Positions 7,912-15,915 of a stretch of DNA of 28,650 bases are shown piece by piece (positions within the stretch are counted from its first letter, which is position 1; every line of letters begins with the position of its first letter). This stretch comes from Euryarchaeota archaeon UBA62 (GTDB taxonomy: Archaea; Thermoplasmatota; Poseidoniia; Poseidoniales; Thalassarchaeaceae): positions 1 to 28,650 of the forward strand of contig DAPJ01000002.1 of assembly GCA_002502095.1 (NCBI GenBank), in the 5' to 3' direction. Under the pieces are notes generated by a model. That model saw nothing but the letters and a program-made list of their open reading frames with translations. It did no database searches and had not been told where the DNA came from. The translations under genes and the position numbers were made by a program.

Positions 7912-7923
7912 GGCTTCGTGCAC

Positions 7924-8319
7924 TCAGTCCTCTAGGAGGATTCCTGATGCGACTCCATGCATACCCGGCCTGCTGGTGATTTTCACCTTGCCCATGCTGG
8001 TATCCACTATCGAGCCCTTGGTTACGATGTTCCTCCTGATGAAGTTTGGATCAGCGTCATTTGCGATAACGCTGTTGATAGTAGCCTTGACGGTCTTGCC
8101 CTCCTTGGGGATATTCACGTTGACGGTGTTAGCCGAGAGTAGCCTTGTGGTTTGGGAGCCTGCGTTCTTCCTGTACATCTTCCTATCGTCCTTTTCGCCG
8201 ATGTAAGCGTACTGTGCTTCGCTGGAAACCTCAGTCCTCCTCTTTCCTCTGTATCGGTTGGGGCGCTTCAAGCGTCCGCCAGAGGGCTTGCGTCGGGAGA
8301 TGCCGTGCCACTTCGCCAT
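7924..8319 (-). CDS. rps8e: Small-subunit ribosomal protein S8e
   Basis: 131 residues, a normal archaeal S8e length. The N-terminus MAKWHGISRRKPSGGR and the following KRPNRYRGKRRTEV are the basic rRNA-binding signature of the family, and the C-terminal half carries ITSRPGMHGVASGILLE, the conserved S8e ending. S8e is found only in archaea and eukaryotes, so this gene is strong evidence for an archaeal source. It heads a minus-strand group with srp19 and is divergent from the PUA-protein gene; the 100-base gap between them should contain both promoters. Confidence 0.97.
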   Translation of the reverse strand: MAKWHGISRRKPSGGRLKRPNRYRGKRRTEVSSEAQYAYIGEKDDRKMYRKNAGSQTTRLLSANTVNVNIPKEGKTVKATINSVIANDADPNFIRRNIVTKGSIVDTSMGKVKITSRPGMHGVASGILLED

Positions 8320-8329
8320 GCGTCCCGCC

Positions 8330-8418
8330 GACCGACCTCCCTTATTTCAATCGATTGGAGGTGACAAATAGTCCCAAAGCCAGCATTATGTTATTGGAGT
8401 ACGTCCCTCAGGTCGGTC
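8330..8418. repeat. Inverted repeat flanking the rps8e/PUA divergent promoter region
   Basis: GACCGACCT at 8330-8338 and its exact complement AGGTCGGTC at 8410-8418 bracket the intergenic region. Read in each gene's own direction, the same AGGTCGGTC lies just before the start codon: ten bases before the rps8e ATG and one base before the PUA-gene ATG. An isolated GGAGGTGA lies at 8357-8364 but is too far from the PUA start to serve as its ribosome-binding site. Function unknown. Confidence 0.4.
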
Positions 8419-8419
8419 C

Positions 8420-8923
8420 ATGAGCGAGGCACGGGTCAGGAAGAGGAAGCCCGTACGTCACAAGCAGATGCGCGATGTCGAGAGGCAACTCGCTGAGTCT
8501 ATGGGACTGGAGGTGGATATGTCATCGGCTTTCATCGAGCTAGCGCACTTCGAGGGAAATGACATCCTAATCCTGGATAGGAAGATAGTGGCTATGAACA
8601 TGGAAATTAAAGATTCAAGGACATGGGTCCCCACAGTGAGGGGAATTATGTTTTGGAAGCCGGAGAGGAGCTGGGCTGCTGTAGACAAGGGAGCCATCCC
8701 GTTCCTGATGAACGGCGCCGATTGTATGGGGGCCGGGATTCACGTAGCCGACCCGTCAATAGAGCCTGGAGGATTCGTTTGGATCAGGGATCAAGAATCA
8801 GGAGCTCCACTGGCATCGGGAATAGCTCTGGTAGATGGGGAAGAAATGATGGAGATGATGAAGGGAAAGGCAATCTCTACAGTCCATTGGATTGGAGACG
8901 AACTGTGGAATATCGAGACTTGA
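8420..8923 (+). CDS. PUA-domain RNA-binding protein (MCT-1/Tma20-like)
   Basis: 167 residues. A short N-terminal domain with a basic start (RKRKPVRHKQ) is followed by a PUA domain with AAVDKGAIPFLMNGADCMG and later GGFVWIRDQ and PLASGIALVDGEEM. This is the layout of the archaeal PUA proteins related to eukaryotic MCT-1/Tma20, which bind the small ribosomal subunit and act in reinitiation or ribosome recycling. Being divergent from rps8e and next to srp19 supports a translation role. The start ATG is clear; a run of small in-frame codons before it is not needed for the domain. Confidence 0.85.
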   Translation: MSEARVRKRKPVRHKQMRDVERQLAESMGLEVDMSSAFIELAHFEGNDILILDRKIVAMNMEIKDSRTWVPTVRGIMFWKPERSWAAVDKGAIPFLMNGADCMGAGIHVADPSIEPGGFVWIRDQESGAPLASGIALVDGEEMMEMMKGKAISTVHWIGDELWNIET

Positions 8924-8944
8924 GCCCTCATCTTTGATGAAGGG

Positions 8945-9511
8945 GTGCGTGTACGCAATCTCATGCGGAGCACTTCCTTGATGCTCGTGCTCCTCTTGCT
9001 TATGCCGGCTCTGACAGCGGTTGCGGAGGGGGGCGTCAATGAGCAGACCTCATTGGAGGGGACACCTATCTCATCAGTGGAGACTCCCTCTGAGGCATCT
9101 GCAGGAGAGCCTTTCGACATCTCTGTAACCATCACTCAGGAGGAAAGTGAAAATGTCACTTCCGTGGACTGGATAACCCAGATATGCATTAACTCTGGAG
9201 TCTGCTACCCGCCAGAGTCGCAGGCATTGACCTCAGATGACGGATTACTCTGGACAGGGCAAGTCATTCCAGTTCAGACAGTTACATACGTCAACTGGAA
9301 GTTTGTACTGCACCATGAAGACGAATCAGAGATTACTATTCCTGAGAGTGGCTTTGGCTGGAAGGTATGGTCAGATTGCTGGTGGGATAACGGATCGTGG
9401 GGGGGAGTGTCGACATCCTGCCAGGATGACGAAGAGGGGCTCCCCGGTCCAGCCGCCCCATTGGTGGCCCTGTCCCTTGCAATGGCAGCCTTGATGGCTA
9501 GACGCGACTGA
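8945..9511 (+). CDS. Secreted protein with PGF-CTERM-like C-terminal sorting tail
   Basis: 188 residues from GTG 8945; ATG 8963 is an equally good start. A signal peptide with a long Leu/Met core ends near AVA. The middle (about 45-160) is a beta-rich extracellular domain with cysteines in ICINSGVCYPP and around SDCWWDNG, suggesting disulfides. The C-terminus is an acidic run, then LPGPAAP, a hydrophobic segment and ARRD. This tripartite tail (short Pro-Gly motif, membrane helix, basic end) resembles archaeosortase substrates of the PGF-CTERM kind, with PGP in place of PGF. The protein is probably surface-displayed; function unknown. Confidence 0.75.
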   Translation: MRVRNLMRSTSLMLVLLLLMPALTAVAEGGVNEQTSLEGTPISSVETPSEASAGEPFDISVTITQEESENVTSVDWITQICINSGVCYPPESQALTSDDGLLWTGQVIPVQTVTYVNWKFVLHHEDESEITIPESGFGWKVWSDCWWDNGSWGGVSTSCQDDEEGLPGPAAPLVALSLAMAALMARRD

Positions 9512-9519
9512 GCCCCACT

Positions 9520-10200
9520 ATGTCCGAAGCCGAGGAGGAGTCAGGCTTCATCACTCTGGAGTTTGCAGAGCTTCCCCCCGCAGAGATGTCTAGACGAGCA
9601 GATGAGTTCTATGAGATGATGGATAAAAGGCGTACTACCAGGAACTTCTCCGATAGGGAGGTACCAAGGAAGCTAATCGAGAGAGCCATACAGACTGCAG
9701 GGACATCGCCATCAGGCGCTCACCTGCAACCATGGACATTCGTAGCAGTCTCGGACCCGGAGATCAAGAGGGGCATCAGAGAAGCAGCAGAGAAAGAGGA
9801 GATGAAGACCTATTCAGAGAGGATGCCAGAGTCATGGGCCGAGGTCCTCAGGCCATTGGGTACCGATCATGTCAAGGAACATCTCACAGAGGCTCCATGG
9901 GTGGTAGTCCTGTTCAGACATAGCAAGAGAGTCAGGGACAACGGTGAATGGGCTCCCACCTACTACTCACAGGAGTCATGCGGAATCGCAGCAGGACTCT
10001 TCATCTCTGCGGTTCACAACATGGGTCTTGTTACGCTAACACACACCCCGTCCCCAATGGGCTTTCTCAGGGAGATTCTTCAGAGGCCAGACCATGAGCA
10101 TGCCATGCTGGTCCTTCCAGTAGGCTTTCCAGCCGAAAAAGCCAGTGTGCCAAACCTATCTCGTAAAACTCTCGGGGACATCTCGGAGTTCTTAGAATGA
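9520..10200 (+). CDS. Nitroreductase-family flavoprotein, iodotyrosine-deiodinase-like
   Basis: 226 residues. The FMN-binding start is RRTTRNFSDREVP, then TAGTSPSGAHLQPWTF, and near the end LVLPVGFPAEKASVP. These blocks match the iodotyrosine deiodinase (IYD) branch of the nitroreductase fold rather than NfsB-type enzymes. In human IYD the amino-acid part of the halotyrosine is held by E157, Y161 and K182; here E94, Y98 and K119 have exactly the same spacing (4 and 21 residues). The enzyme probably removes halogen from halotyrosines or acts on a related phenol using reduced FMN. The electron donor is not encoded nearby. It lies eight bases after the secreted-protein gene. Confidence 0.88.
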   Translation: MSEAEEESGFITLEFAELPPAEMSRRADEFYEMMDKRRTTRNFSDREVPRKLIERAIQTAGTSPSGAHLQPWTFVAVSDPEIKRGIREAAEKEEMKTYSERMPESWAEVLRPLGTDHVKEHLTEAPWVVVLFRHSKRVRDNGEWAPTYYSQESCGIAAGLFISAVHNMGLVTLTHTPSPMGFLREILQRPDHEHAMLVLPVGFPAEKASVPNLSRKTLGDISEFLE

Positions 10201-10246
10201 ACTCTGGCCCTAAACCATTAAGAGAGGCTCTTGAGGCGCCCGGCCC

Positions 10247-10453
10247 ATGACCAAGTGGATTAGGGCAATGACAGACATAGGAATGACACGAATCAGAATG
10301 GACGCTATTTGTGCGTACCAGTCGATTGACAATGATGGAGGGGACTCCAAGCCTCTTCTGATTTACACATCGGACAACACCCTGTTCGAAATCATCGAGA
10401 ATATCGATGAATTGGTCGGTGTACTAGACTCCGCTTTTGAGTTCCATAACTGA
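10247..10453 (+). CDS. Small conserved-looking protein of unknown function
   Basis: 68 residues, ATG start. The pattern is a strand (TRIRMDAICAYQS), an acidic turn (DNDGGD), a strand (PLLIYTSDNTLFEI) and a helix (ENIDELVGVLDSAF). It faintly resembles small beta-beta-alpha proteins such as FlbD in layout, but this is not a family assignment. Its TGA stop directly abuts the stop of the convergent transporter gene (TGATCA). Reading-frame length and amino-acid composition favour a real gene. Confidence 0.55.
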   Translation: MTKWIRAMTDIGMTRIRMDAICAYQSIDNDGGDSKPLLIYTSDNTLFEIIENIDELVGVLDSAFEFHN

Positions 10454-11362
10454 TCAGGAATCCCCAGGAGGGGCCATGAAGATCAGGGCTATCCCTGAAC
10501 CTACTATTAGCAACCCACCCAGCCAATCTGATGCTCCGAGAGACTCGTTGAAAAGTGTGAAACCGTAGAAAGTAGCAACAATCACAGTGAGGTAGGAGAA
10601 GGCACTAACCCAAGCCGCATTGGCTCTGTGATAGGCCATGGTTATGCCTACCTGACCACCTCCAGCACCGATTCCTATGCCGATAAGAGCAGCAATAGTC
10701 TTCCACTCCAGTCCGGCCACGTCAGGAAGCGCTTGGAAGATGCTTCCCACCACAGAGAACGCCGCAAACCAGAACACTACGGAGGAAGCGGAGTCTGTAT
10801 TCCTGAGCTCCCTGACATACATGTATGCCATAGCGGCAAAGAATCCCGAGCCCAGTGCAAGAAGAGCATCTGAATCAATACTGGAGAGATCGGGCGAGAC
10901 GATCAGTACAATTCCAGCGAAGGCGGTACCGACAAGGAGGGCTACCACAGGCTCTACTCTCTCTCTAATGACTCTACCAGATAGAAGTGCCACGAAAAGA
11001 GGAGCAGTATACTGAAGCGTCACTGCCTGACCTATTGGAATTCTTCCTAGTGCGGTGAAGTAGAGTATCATCGCGATCAATCCCACAACACATCTCAGTA
11101 GCATCGTCCGCTTGTCACTAACCTTCAGAGACAACCCTCTGCTGGTGGCAAAAATAGCCACAGCGAATGCGATGACCGCTGATCTGACCATTATGATCAT
11201 CCATACGTCAGCATGGAAACTAGTCCATTTCACCAATGCGTTCATCGTTCCGAAGCATACACTGCCGAAGACCATCCATAGTACTGCAATTCTCGGTGAG
11301 TCAACGGGGGCGATATAGGAAGACCCCCGTTCCTCCAAATCACTCATCTTTTCAGACCCCAT
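10454..11362 (-). CDS. EamA/DMT-superfamily transporter
   Basis: 302 residues with about ten hydrophobic helices arranged as two EamA repeats (about 25-155 and 165-298), the usual build of drug/metabolite transporters. The segment YFTALGRIPIGQAVTLQYTAP at about 102-122 is the characteristic end of the first repeat. Substrates of such carriers include amino acids, nucleotide precursors and metabolites; none can be chosen here. The ATG at 11362 has GGAGAGG five bases upstream and overlaps parA by 19 bases; the ATG at 11347 would give a four-base ATGA overlap. Either way translation is probably coupled to parA. Confidence 0.88.
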   Translation of the reverse strand: MGSEKMSDLEERGSSYIAPVDSPRIAVLWMVFGSVCFGTMNALVKWTSFHADVWMIIMVRSAVIAFAVAIFATSRGLSLKVSDKRTMLLRCVVGLIAMILYFTALGRIPIGQAVTLQYTAPLFVALLSGRVIRERVEPVVALLVGTAFAGIVLIVSPDLSSIDSDALLALGSGFFAAMAYMYVRELRNTDSASSVVFWFAAFSVVGSIFQALPDVAGLEWKTIAALIGIGIGAGGGQVGITMAYHRANAAWVSAFSYLTVIVATFYGFTLFNESLGASDWLGGLLIVGSGIALIFMAPPGDS

Positions 11363-12294
11363 CGCCTCTCCAAGACCGAAACGACATCTCTGTAATCTTG
11401 TCCTCCTGCACTGTTTGGCTGATGCAGGTGTATTGGTATTCCATGACTAGGGGCCTCGGCTAGCCTGATGTTCCTTCTTATCGCTGGCTCCACCACCAGT
11501 CTCGGAAAGGCCTCACGAAGCTCCGAGGCGACCTGATGATTCAGTGTGGTGGGTGCGTGCATTGTCATAAGCACTCCATCAACTCCCAGAGTCGGATTGA
11601 GGAGCGCCCTGACTTCTCTAATGGTTCCGGACAGTAAGGCCAGTCCTTCCAGAGCGAAGTATTCAGTCTGTACGGGAACCACTACACCATCGCTTGCCAC
11701 CAGTGCATTTATCGAAACTATCCCCAGTGAAGGTGGAGTATCAATTAGGATTAGGTCGTAGTGAGGTAGCAATGGTGCCAACGCCTCGTCCAACCTTCGC
11801 TCTCTGCCTAGCTGCCTTAGCATCTCCTGCTCCAAGCCTATTAGGGTCTTGTCGCCCACTATCATGTGAACATTATCAACAGCAGTGGCGTGCCTCGCAT
11901 TTATGGCCGTCTCCGGATTGAGAATTAGATCCCTAGTAGTGGTTCTGACCTTACTCTTATCGACACCAAGACCAGTGGCGCAGTTACCTTGCGAGTCGGC
12001 ATCCACCACGAGTATTTTGTAGCCCCTAAGGCCAAGTTGAGAGGCCACGTTGATCACTGTGGTAGTCTTGCCCACCCCTCCCTTCTGATTGATTACAGTC
12101 ACTACTCTTCCTCTTCCCTCTGGTGTGGGCAATGAGGGTGGTAGCTCCATGGGTCCGGTTGCTTTCTCAGTCTCCACGCTCTCGACAGAATCCAGTATGG
12201 GGGAACCAGCTACCTCATCCGTCTCTGTGAACTCTACATCCACTATCAAAGGGGCTTCTTTCGCGTCTGGAAGCACGCTCCGTTCATCGTTCAC
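11344..12294 (-). CDS. parA: ParA/Soj-family partition ATPase
   Basis: 316 residues, GTG start. Residues 71-78 form the deviant Walker A motif KGGVGKTT, followed by LVVDADSQGN and DLILIDTPPSLG, the switch motifs of ParA/MinD ATPases. These proteins bind DNA or membranes in an ATP-dependent way and position chromosomes, plasmids or protein clusters. The first 60 residues are an acidic extension not found in short Soj proteins. No ParB is encoded in the window. The upstream same-strand gene encodes a membrane protein with a DNA-binding SAP domain, a possible partner. The downstream transporter gene overlaps its end. A perfect hairpin lies directly before the start codon. Confidence 0.93.
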   Translation of the reverse strand: MNDERSVLPDAKEAPLIVDVEFTETDEVAGSPILDSVESVETEKATGPMELPPSLPTPEGRGRVVTVINQKGGVGKTTTVINVASQLGLRGYKILVVDADSQGNCATGLGVDKSKVRTTTRDLILNPETAINARHATAVDNVHMIVGDKTLIGLEQEMLRQLGRERRLDEALAPLLPHYDLILIDTPPSLGIVSINALVASDGVVVPVQTEYFALEGLALLSGTIREVRALLNPTLGVDGVLMTMHAPTTLNHQVASELREAFPRLVVEPAIRRNIRLAEAPSHGIPIHLHQPNSAGGQDYRDVVSVLERRWGLKR

Positions 12295-12311
12295 GAGCGC
12301 CTACGGCGCTC
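12295..12311 (-). repeat. Perfect hairpin abutting the parA start codon
   Basis: On the minus strand GAGCGCC-GTA-GGCGCTC, a 7-bp perfect inverted repeat with a three-base loop, ends immediately before the parA GTG (12294-12292). As RNA it would sit over the ribosome landing site; as DNA it could be an operator or a ParA-system binding site. It shares the core CCGTAGG with the hairpin at 19-31. Confidence 0.5.
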
Positions 12312-12364
12312 GGAAGACCATTCAACGTACCGCTGAAAAATAAGTCTTGAAACCGATTCTGATA

Positions 12365-14692
12365 TTAGTCAGAAGAGCTCGAAGTCAGGACCCAACCAGC
12401 CATTCTGGATGTCTCGGCATCCATTCCAAATCTCAGCGAGTGATCGATTCCACTATCATCGGTCCAAGATCTCTGCCCAAGTAGGGCCACTCTTCCATCC
12501 GCGATCCCTCCCGGGAGGGAGGAAAGGAGATCATCCTCTGGGATGGTGACCAAGTAACCGAGCTCAACATCCGTAAACCAGGTTCCTTGAGTTCCCTCAA
12601 TCATAGAATTCAGTTCTGAGTACCTCAGATCATCGAGGAGTCTTCCTTCCAGAAGCGACAAGGTGAGAGTATCAGGAATCGACTCCCTGTCCCATGATGC
12701 AGTTCCCGAGCTGTACTGACTATCTTCGATTAGATCACAAGATTCACCTGACTGCCTTACAGTGGTCCATCCAGAGGCATCGTTTTCCATAACCCAAGAC
12801 ATATTCCACTCTGGGGATCTAGTGGGTTGTGACCAGTATGCCTGCCAGATGTAGCCAGTAGACTCCAGAGCGTTTGCTACCCCGCTACTGGGATGGTTCT
12901 CTAAGGTGCACTGTATGGCTTCTTCAAGATTGAAATCTCTGCTTTGGGACTCATCGGGCATTGCTGATATCCACTGTCTCTGGGATGAGCTACTAGGCTT
13001 ATCCTGACCGGGCCCAGGTCTACTCTCATATGTCGAATACCACTCTATGTCTTTGCTACCAGACGAGCTGGTCAATTCTGACATGGTCATCGTGATTTCT
13101 ATCCTCCCCTCAGGTAGTGACATTGCCGCTGTTCCGGCAATCAATCCGCAGTTACCCGTCTCGAGACTCTTATCCAACCGTAGATCAACCGTCTGTTGAA
13201 CCGGCCAAGGACTACCACTCTTCACTAAGAGATTGAGTCTGGCATGACCTAGGCAGTCTTGTATGTCCTGGTTCCACATCTCTATCTCGTAAACATAACC
13301 AAAATCGTCTGTTCTCTTTTCCGAACCAACCGTCCACCTCCACTCGGAGTTCCAATTGTCGTCATCAGTCCAGCTACTCCCCTCCGTGAGAACCATGTCT
13401 CCGAAAACCTCGTGCAGTTCTAAAGGGGTGAGAGGAAGTAGAAGAGGAGATATTCCGCTAATTCCTGAAAGCTCCTCAAGATCGTAAATTATCGCATTTG
13501 CAGTTGATGTCTGCTGATTGTTATCTGTGAAGTCAACATTTAGATTCGATCTAATGACCTTTTTCGATGTAATCTCAGTCCATTTCTTTGACGTTATATC
13601 TGCAGTGTTATCGGGTAGACTTACCCTACCTCCACATTCACCGCTACTAGTCACTCTCCTGAATGTGAGGTCCATATCTAGGTCGTAATCTAAAGTATGC
13701 TCCGCTGCCAAGTGATCCCTGCCATATGCATCAGGGGATGAAACAGCTCCGACGAAGGAAAGGTCCCCCGCATCTTGAATATCAGATAGGGAGCCCTTCC
13801 TCATTACCGAGGAACCAGATCCCGATACGATATCGACAGAGATCTCATCACAAATTTCATCCAAGGCACTGGGCGAGGCAGCATCCCTAACCAGAGAGAT
13901 CATTTCGTCGCCATCTATCATGATCATACCGTCGTCTATTGTGAAAGTCATCTCGTCTCCAAACTTGAGTTGCCTGGCTTGGAAAGAAGAATCGGCTCCA
14001 AGTATGTAGAATGCTCCCCCGCCAGCGATCATCACAGCTACAATAACAGCTGAAATCGGCTTCCAGTTCTCGAATAGAGAGTCAAACGAAGGGAGTACAA
14101 TTACCATCGAAGAGCTATCCTGGCTGTTTGTAGTAGGAACATCTTCCTGACCCCTCTCGGGGATTTTCCAAGTATCCTCATCGTCAGACTCAGTCTTGGC
14201 AGGCTCCTCAACGATATCTGCCACCATAATTTCTTCTTCTTCGCTAGCGATCTTTTCTCGATCCCGATCGTCTCCTCTTTCCAACCACTCTTTACCGTAG
14301 TGAGCCCATTGCTCCAAGGTCCAGCCATCAGGAAGCCCTTCCTTCGGGATTTCGGGGGCATCTTCTGGAAGAGCGGCACTCGGGACATCAAGATCCTCCA
14401 CACCCACCTCAACAGCTTCGGCTTCCTCAACATCGCCCTTGCCCTCAAATTTCGCGAGAAGACGATCTACAGCATCTCCCACCTCTGTTTCAGAACTATC
14501 TTTCACTATCTCTTTGGAAATATCAGAACCAACCATCTCAGCATCCTCAGGTCCATATTGAGCTAGTATCCTATCGATGAGCTCAGCCTTCTTGCCAGAT
14601 ACCATAAGACCCAGCTCACCACACATGTTCCTGAGTTCGTCGACCTTCATCGCTGAGAGCTCGTCATGAGTCGGCGCATCGCTCCCAGACAT
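12365..14692 (-). CDS. SAP-domain single-pass membrane protein with large external region
   Basis: 775 residues from ATG 14692; a GTG 19 codons earlier lacks support. Residues about 11-45 form a SAP domain (LSAMKVDELRNMCGELGL and KKAELIDRIL), a helix-extended-helix fold that binds AT-rich DNA. A long acidic linker follows, including DGWTLEQWAHYGKEWLERG (about 122-140). A single membrane helix lies at about 212-232, then some 540 residues of beta-rich, Ser/Asp/Trp-rich sequence with scattered cysteines, probably outside the cell. The predicted topology puts the DNA-binding domain inside. It precedes parA by 70 bases on the same strand. I know of no named family with this full architecture. Confidence 0.75.
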   Translation of the reverse strand: MSGSDAPTHDELSAMKVDELRNMCGELGLMVSGKKAELIDRILAQYGPEDAEMVGSDISKEIVKDSSETEVGDAVDRLLAKFEGKGDVEEAEAVEVGVEDLDVPSAALPEDAPEIPKEGLPDGWTLEQWAHYGKEWLERGDDRDREKIASEEEEIMVADIVEEPAKTESDDEDTWKIPERGQEDVPTTNSQDSSSMVIVLPSFDSLFENWKPISAVIVAVMIAGGGAFYILGADSSFQARQLKFGDEMTFTIDDGMIMIDGDEMISLVRDAASPSALDEICDEISVDIVSGSGSSVMRKGSLSDIQDAGDLSFVGAVSSPDAYGRDHLAAEHTLDYDLDMDLTFRRVTSSGECGGRVSLPDNTADITSKKWTEITSKKVIRSNLNVDFTDNNQQTSTANAIIYDLEELSGISGISPLLLPLTPLELHEVFGDMVLTEGSSWTDDDNWNSEWRWTVGSEKRTDDFGYVYEIEMWNQDIQDCLGHARLNLLVKSGSPWPVQQTVDLRLDKSLETGNCGLIAGTAAMSLPEGRIEITMTMSELTSSSGSKDIEWYSTYESRPGPGQDKPSSSSQRQWISAMPDESQSRDFNLEEAIQCTLENHPSSGVANALESTGYIWQAYWSQPTRSPEWNMSWVMENDASGWTTVRQSGESCDLIEDSQYSSGTASWDRESIPDTLTLSLLEGRLLDDLRYSELNSMIEGTQGTWFTDVELGYLVTIPEDDLLSSLPGGIADGRVALLGQRSWTDDSGIDHSLRFGMDAETSRMAGWVLTSSSSD

Positions 14693-14791
14693 CCTTATCG
14701 TACTCCAGCCGACTGCCGGGCCTTTCAATTCCTTCGCCAATATGAACACGAATTACATCGCTATGGGTAGTTATGGGTCATACCGCAAGAC

Positions 14792-14797
14792 AATATA
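14792..14797 (+). promoter_or_regulatory. Possible TATA element of the rimK-like gene
   Basis: AATATA, 31-36 bases before the ATG at 14828, in the 135-base divergent region between the SAP-protein and rimK-like genes. Spacing fits a short or absent leader. No Shine-Dalgarno sequence precedes the ATG. Only composition and spacing support it. Confidence 0.35.
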
Positions 14798-14827
14798 CTC
14801 AAGAAGTCCCCTCTGGGCGCGAGAATC

Positions 14828-15781
14828 ATGAGGCCCCGCCTAATCATACTGTCCAGGGCACCTAGTCTGTACAGTACTAGGAGGATTTTGGAGGAAGCGG
14901 AGGCGGTCGGATGGGACGTTCAGATAATTGACCCACTGAAACTTGACGTTGAAGTGGGGGATAATGGAGTCGAGATATCTCACAAGGGCTACGCTGTAGG
15001 CTGTGAGGCTGTGATCCCTAGAATTGGCCATTCTATCACTAGGAAAGGAGTCCAGCGTGTCAGGGCATTTCAGAGGATGGGAGTAATTGTACTGAATGAG
15101 GGCGATGGGATCGAGAGTAGCAGAGACAAACTCCGCGCATCCCAGATGATGAACGAGGGAGGCATCCCGATACCGATTACTGCATCCGTTGCTACATGGC
15201 AAGGTACTAGGAGGGCTATCGCTAGAGTCGGCGGTGCACCTTGCGTCATCAAGACCCACGAAGGAACTCACGGTTCAGGGGTCTTCCTAGCACACACTGA
15301 ACAACAGGCAAAGCAGTTGGTTTATCAGATGCTTGAGAGAGGACTAACGCCACTGGTCCAGGAATATATCAGGGAATCCCACGGACAAGATATTCGCGCC
15401 TTCGTGGTTGGGGGAAAGGTTGTTGCATCCATGAGGAGGAAAGCTAAGGGAAGTGAGTTCAGGTCTAATTTCCACTTGGGAGGAGAGGTCGAGCGTTTAG
15501 AAATATCAGAAAAGTACGCGCAGATAGCATGCAAGGCGGCAGATATCATGGGTCTTGAGATAGCTGGGGTGGATATGCTAGAGTCAGACAGAGGACCGCT
15601 CGTTCTTGAGGTGAACTCGAGCCCCGGTCTCGAGGGGATAGAGGCCGCTTCAGGGATCAACGTAGCCAGTAGGATAATTGCCAACGTAGTCAGACTCCAT
15701 GATTCTGTGGAACAGATTCGCAACAATCAGGAAAACCATGGCTCTGAAAAGAGTAATGAAGGAGCAACAGGAGAGGTCTGA
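14828..15781 (+). CDS. rimK: RimK-like ATP-grasp ligase
   Basis: 317 residues. The N-terminal domain ends in the RimK block IPRIGHSITRKGVQRVRAF and LNEGDGIESSRDKLR. The ATP-grasp core follows with CVIKTHEGTHGSGVFL, VQEYIRES, DIRAFVVGGKVVASMRR and LEVNSSPGLEG, which carries the metal-binding glutamate and asparagine. RimK in E. coli adds glutamates to ribosomal protein S6. Archaeal homologues also make coenzyme F420 or coenzyme gamma-glutamyl tails, or act with lysine-carrier proteins, so the acceptor is uncertain. The last 25 residues are a polar tail without homology that I can see. The gene is divergent from the SAP-protein gene. Confidence 0.88.
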   Translation: MRPRLIILSRAPSLYSTRRILEEAEAVGWDVQIIDPLKLDVEVGDNGVEISHKGYAVGCEAVIPRIGHSITRKGVQRVRAFQRMGVIVLNEGDGIESSRDKLRASQMMNEGGIPIPITASVATWQGTRRAIARVGGAPCVIKTHEGTHGSGVFLAHTEQQAKQLVYQMLERGLTPLVQEYIRESHGQDIRAFVVGGKVVASMRRKAKGSEFRSNFHLGGEVERLEISEKYAQIACKAADIMGLEIAGVDMLESDRGPLVLEVNSSPGLEGIEAASGINVASRIIANVVRLHDSVEQIRNNQENHGSEKSNEGATGEV

Positions 15782-15915
15782 CGGCACGTTTCAAGACGTC
15801 CCGAAATGCCATCTTTGAAGATGAGGTTCAGAGAAGCATTCAATACCTCGGTAGCCGGCTTGGGTACGTCCTAAGGGACAGGGATGCACTACCGCTTGCG
15901 GTTGGAGGCGAGAAC

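Noticed and set aside
8361..8423. A 20-codon leader frame ending in an ATGA overlap with the PUA gene
   Set aside because: Its GTG overlaps the Shine-Dalgarno-like sequence and its peptide shows no feature; a TATA element is as likely in this stretch.
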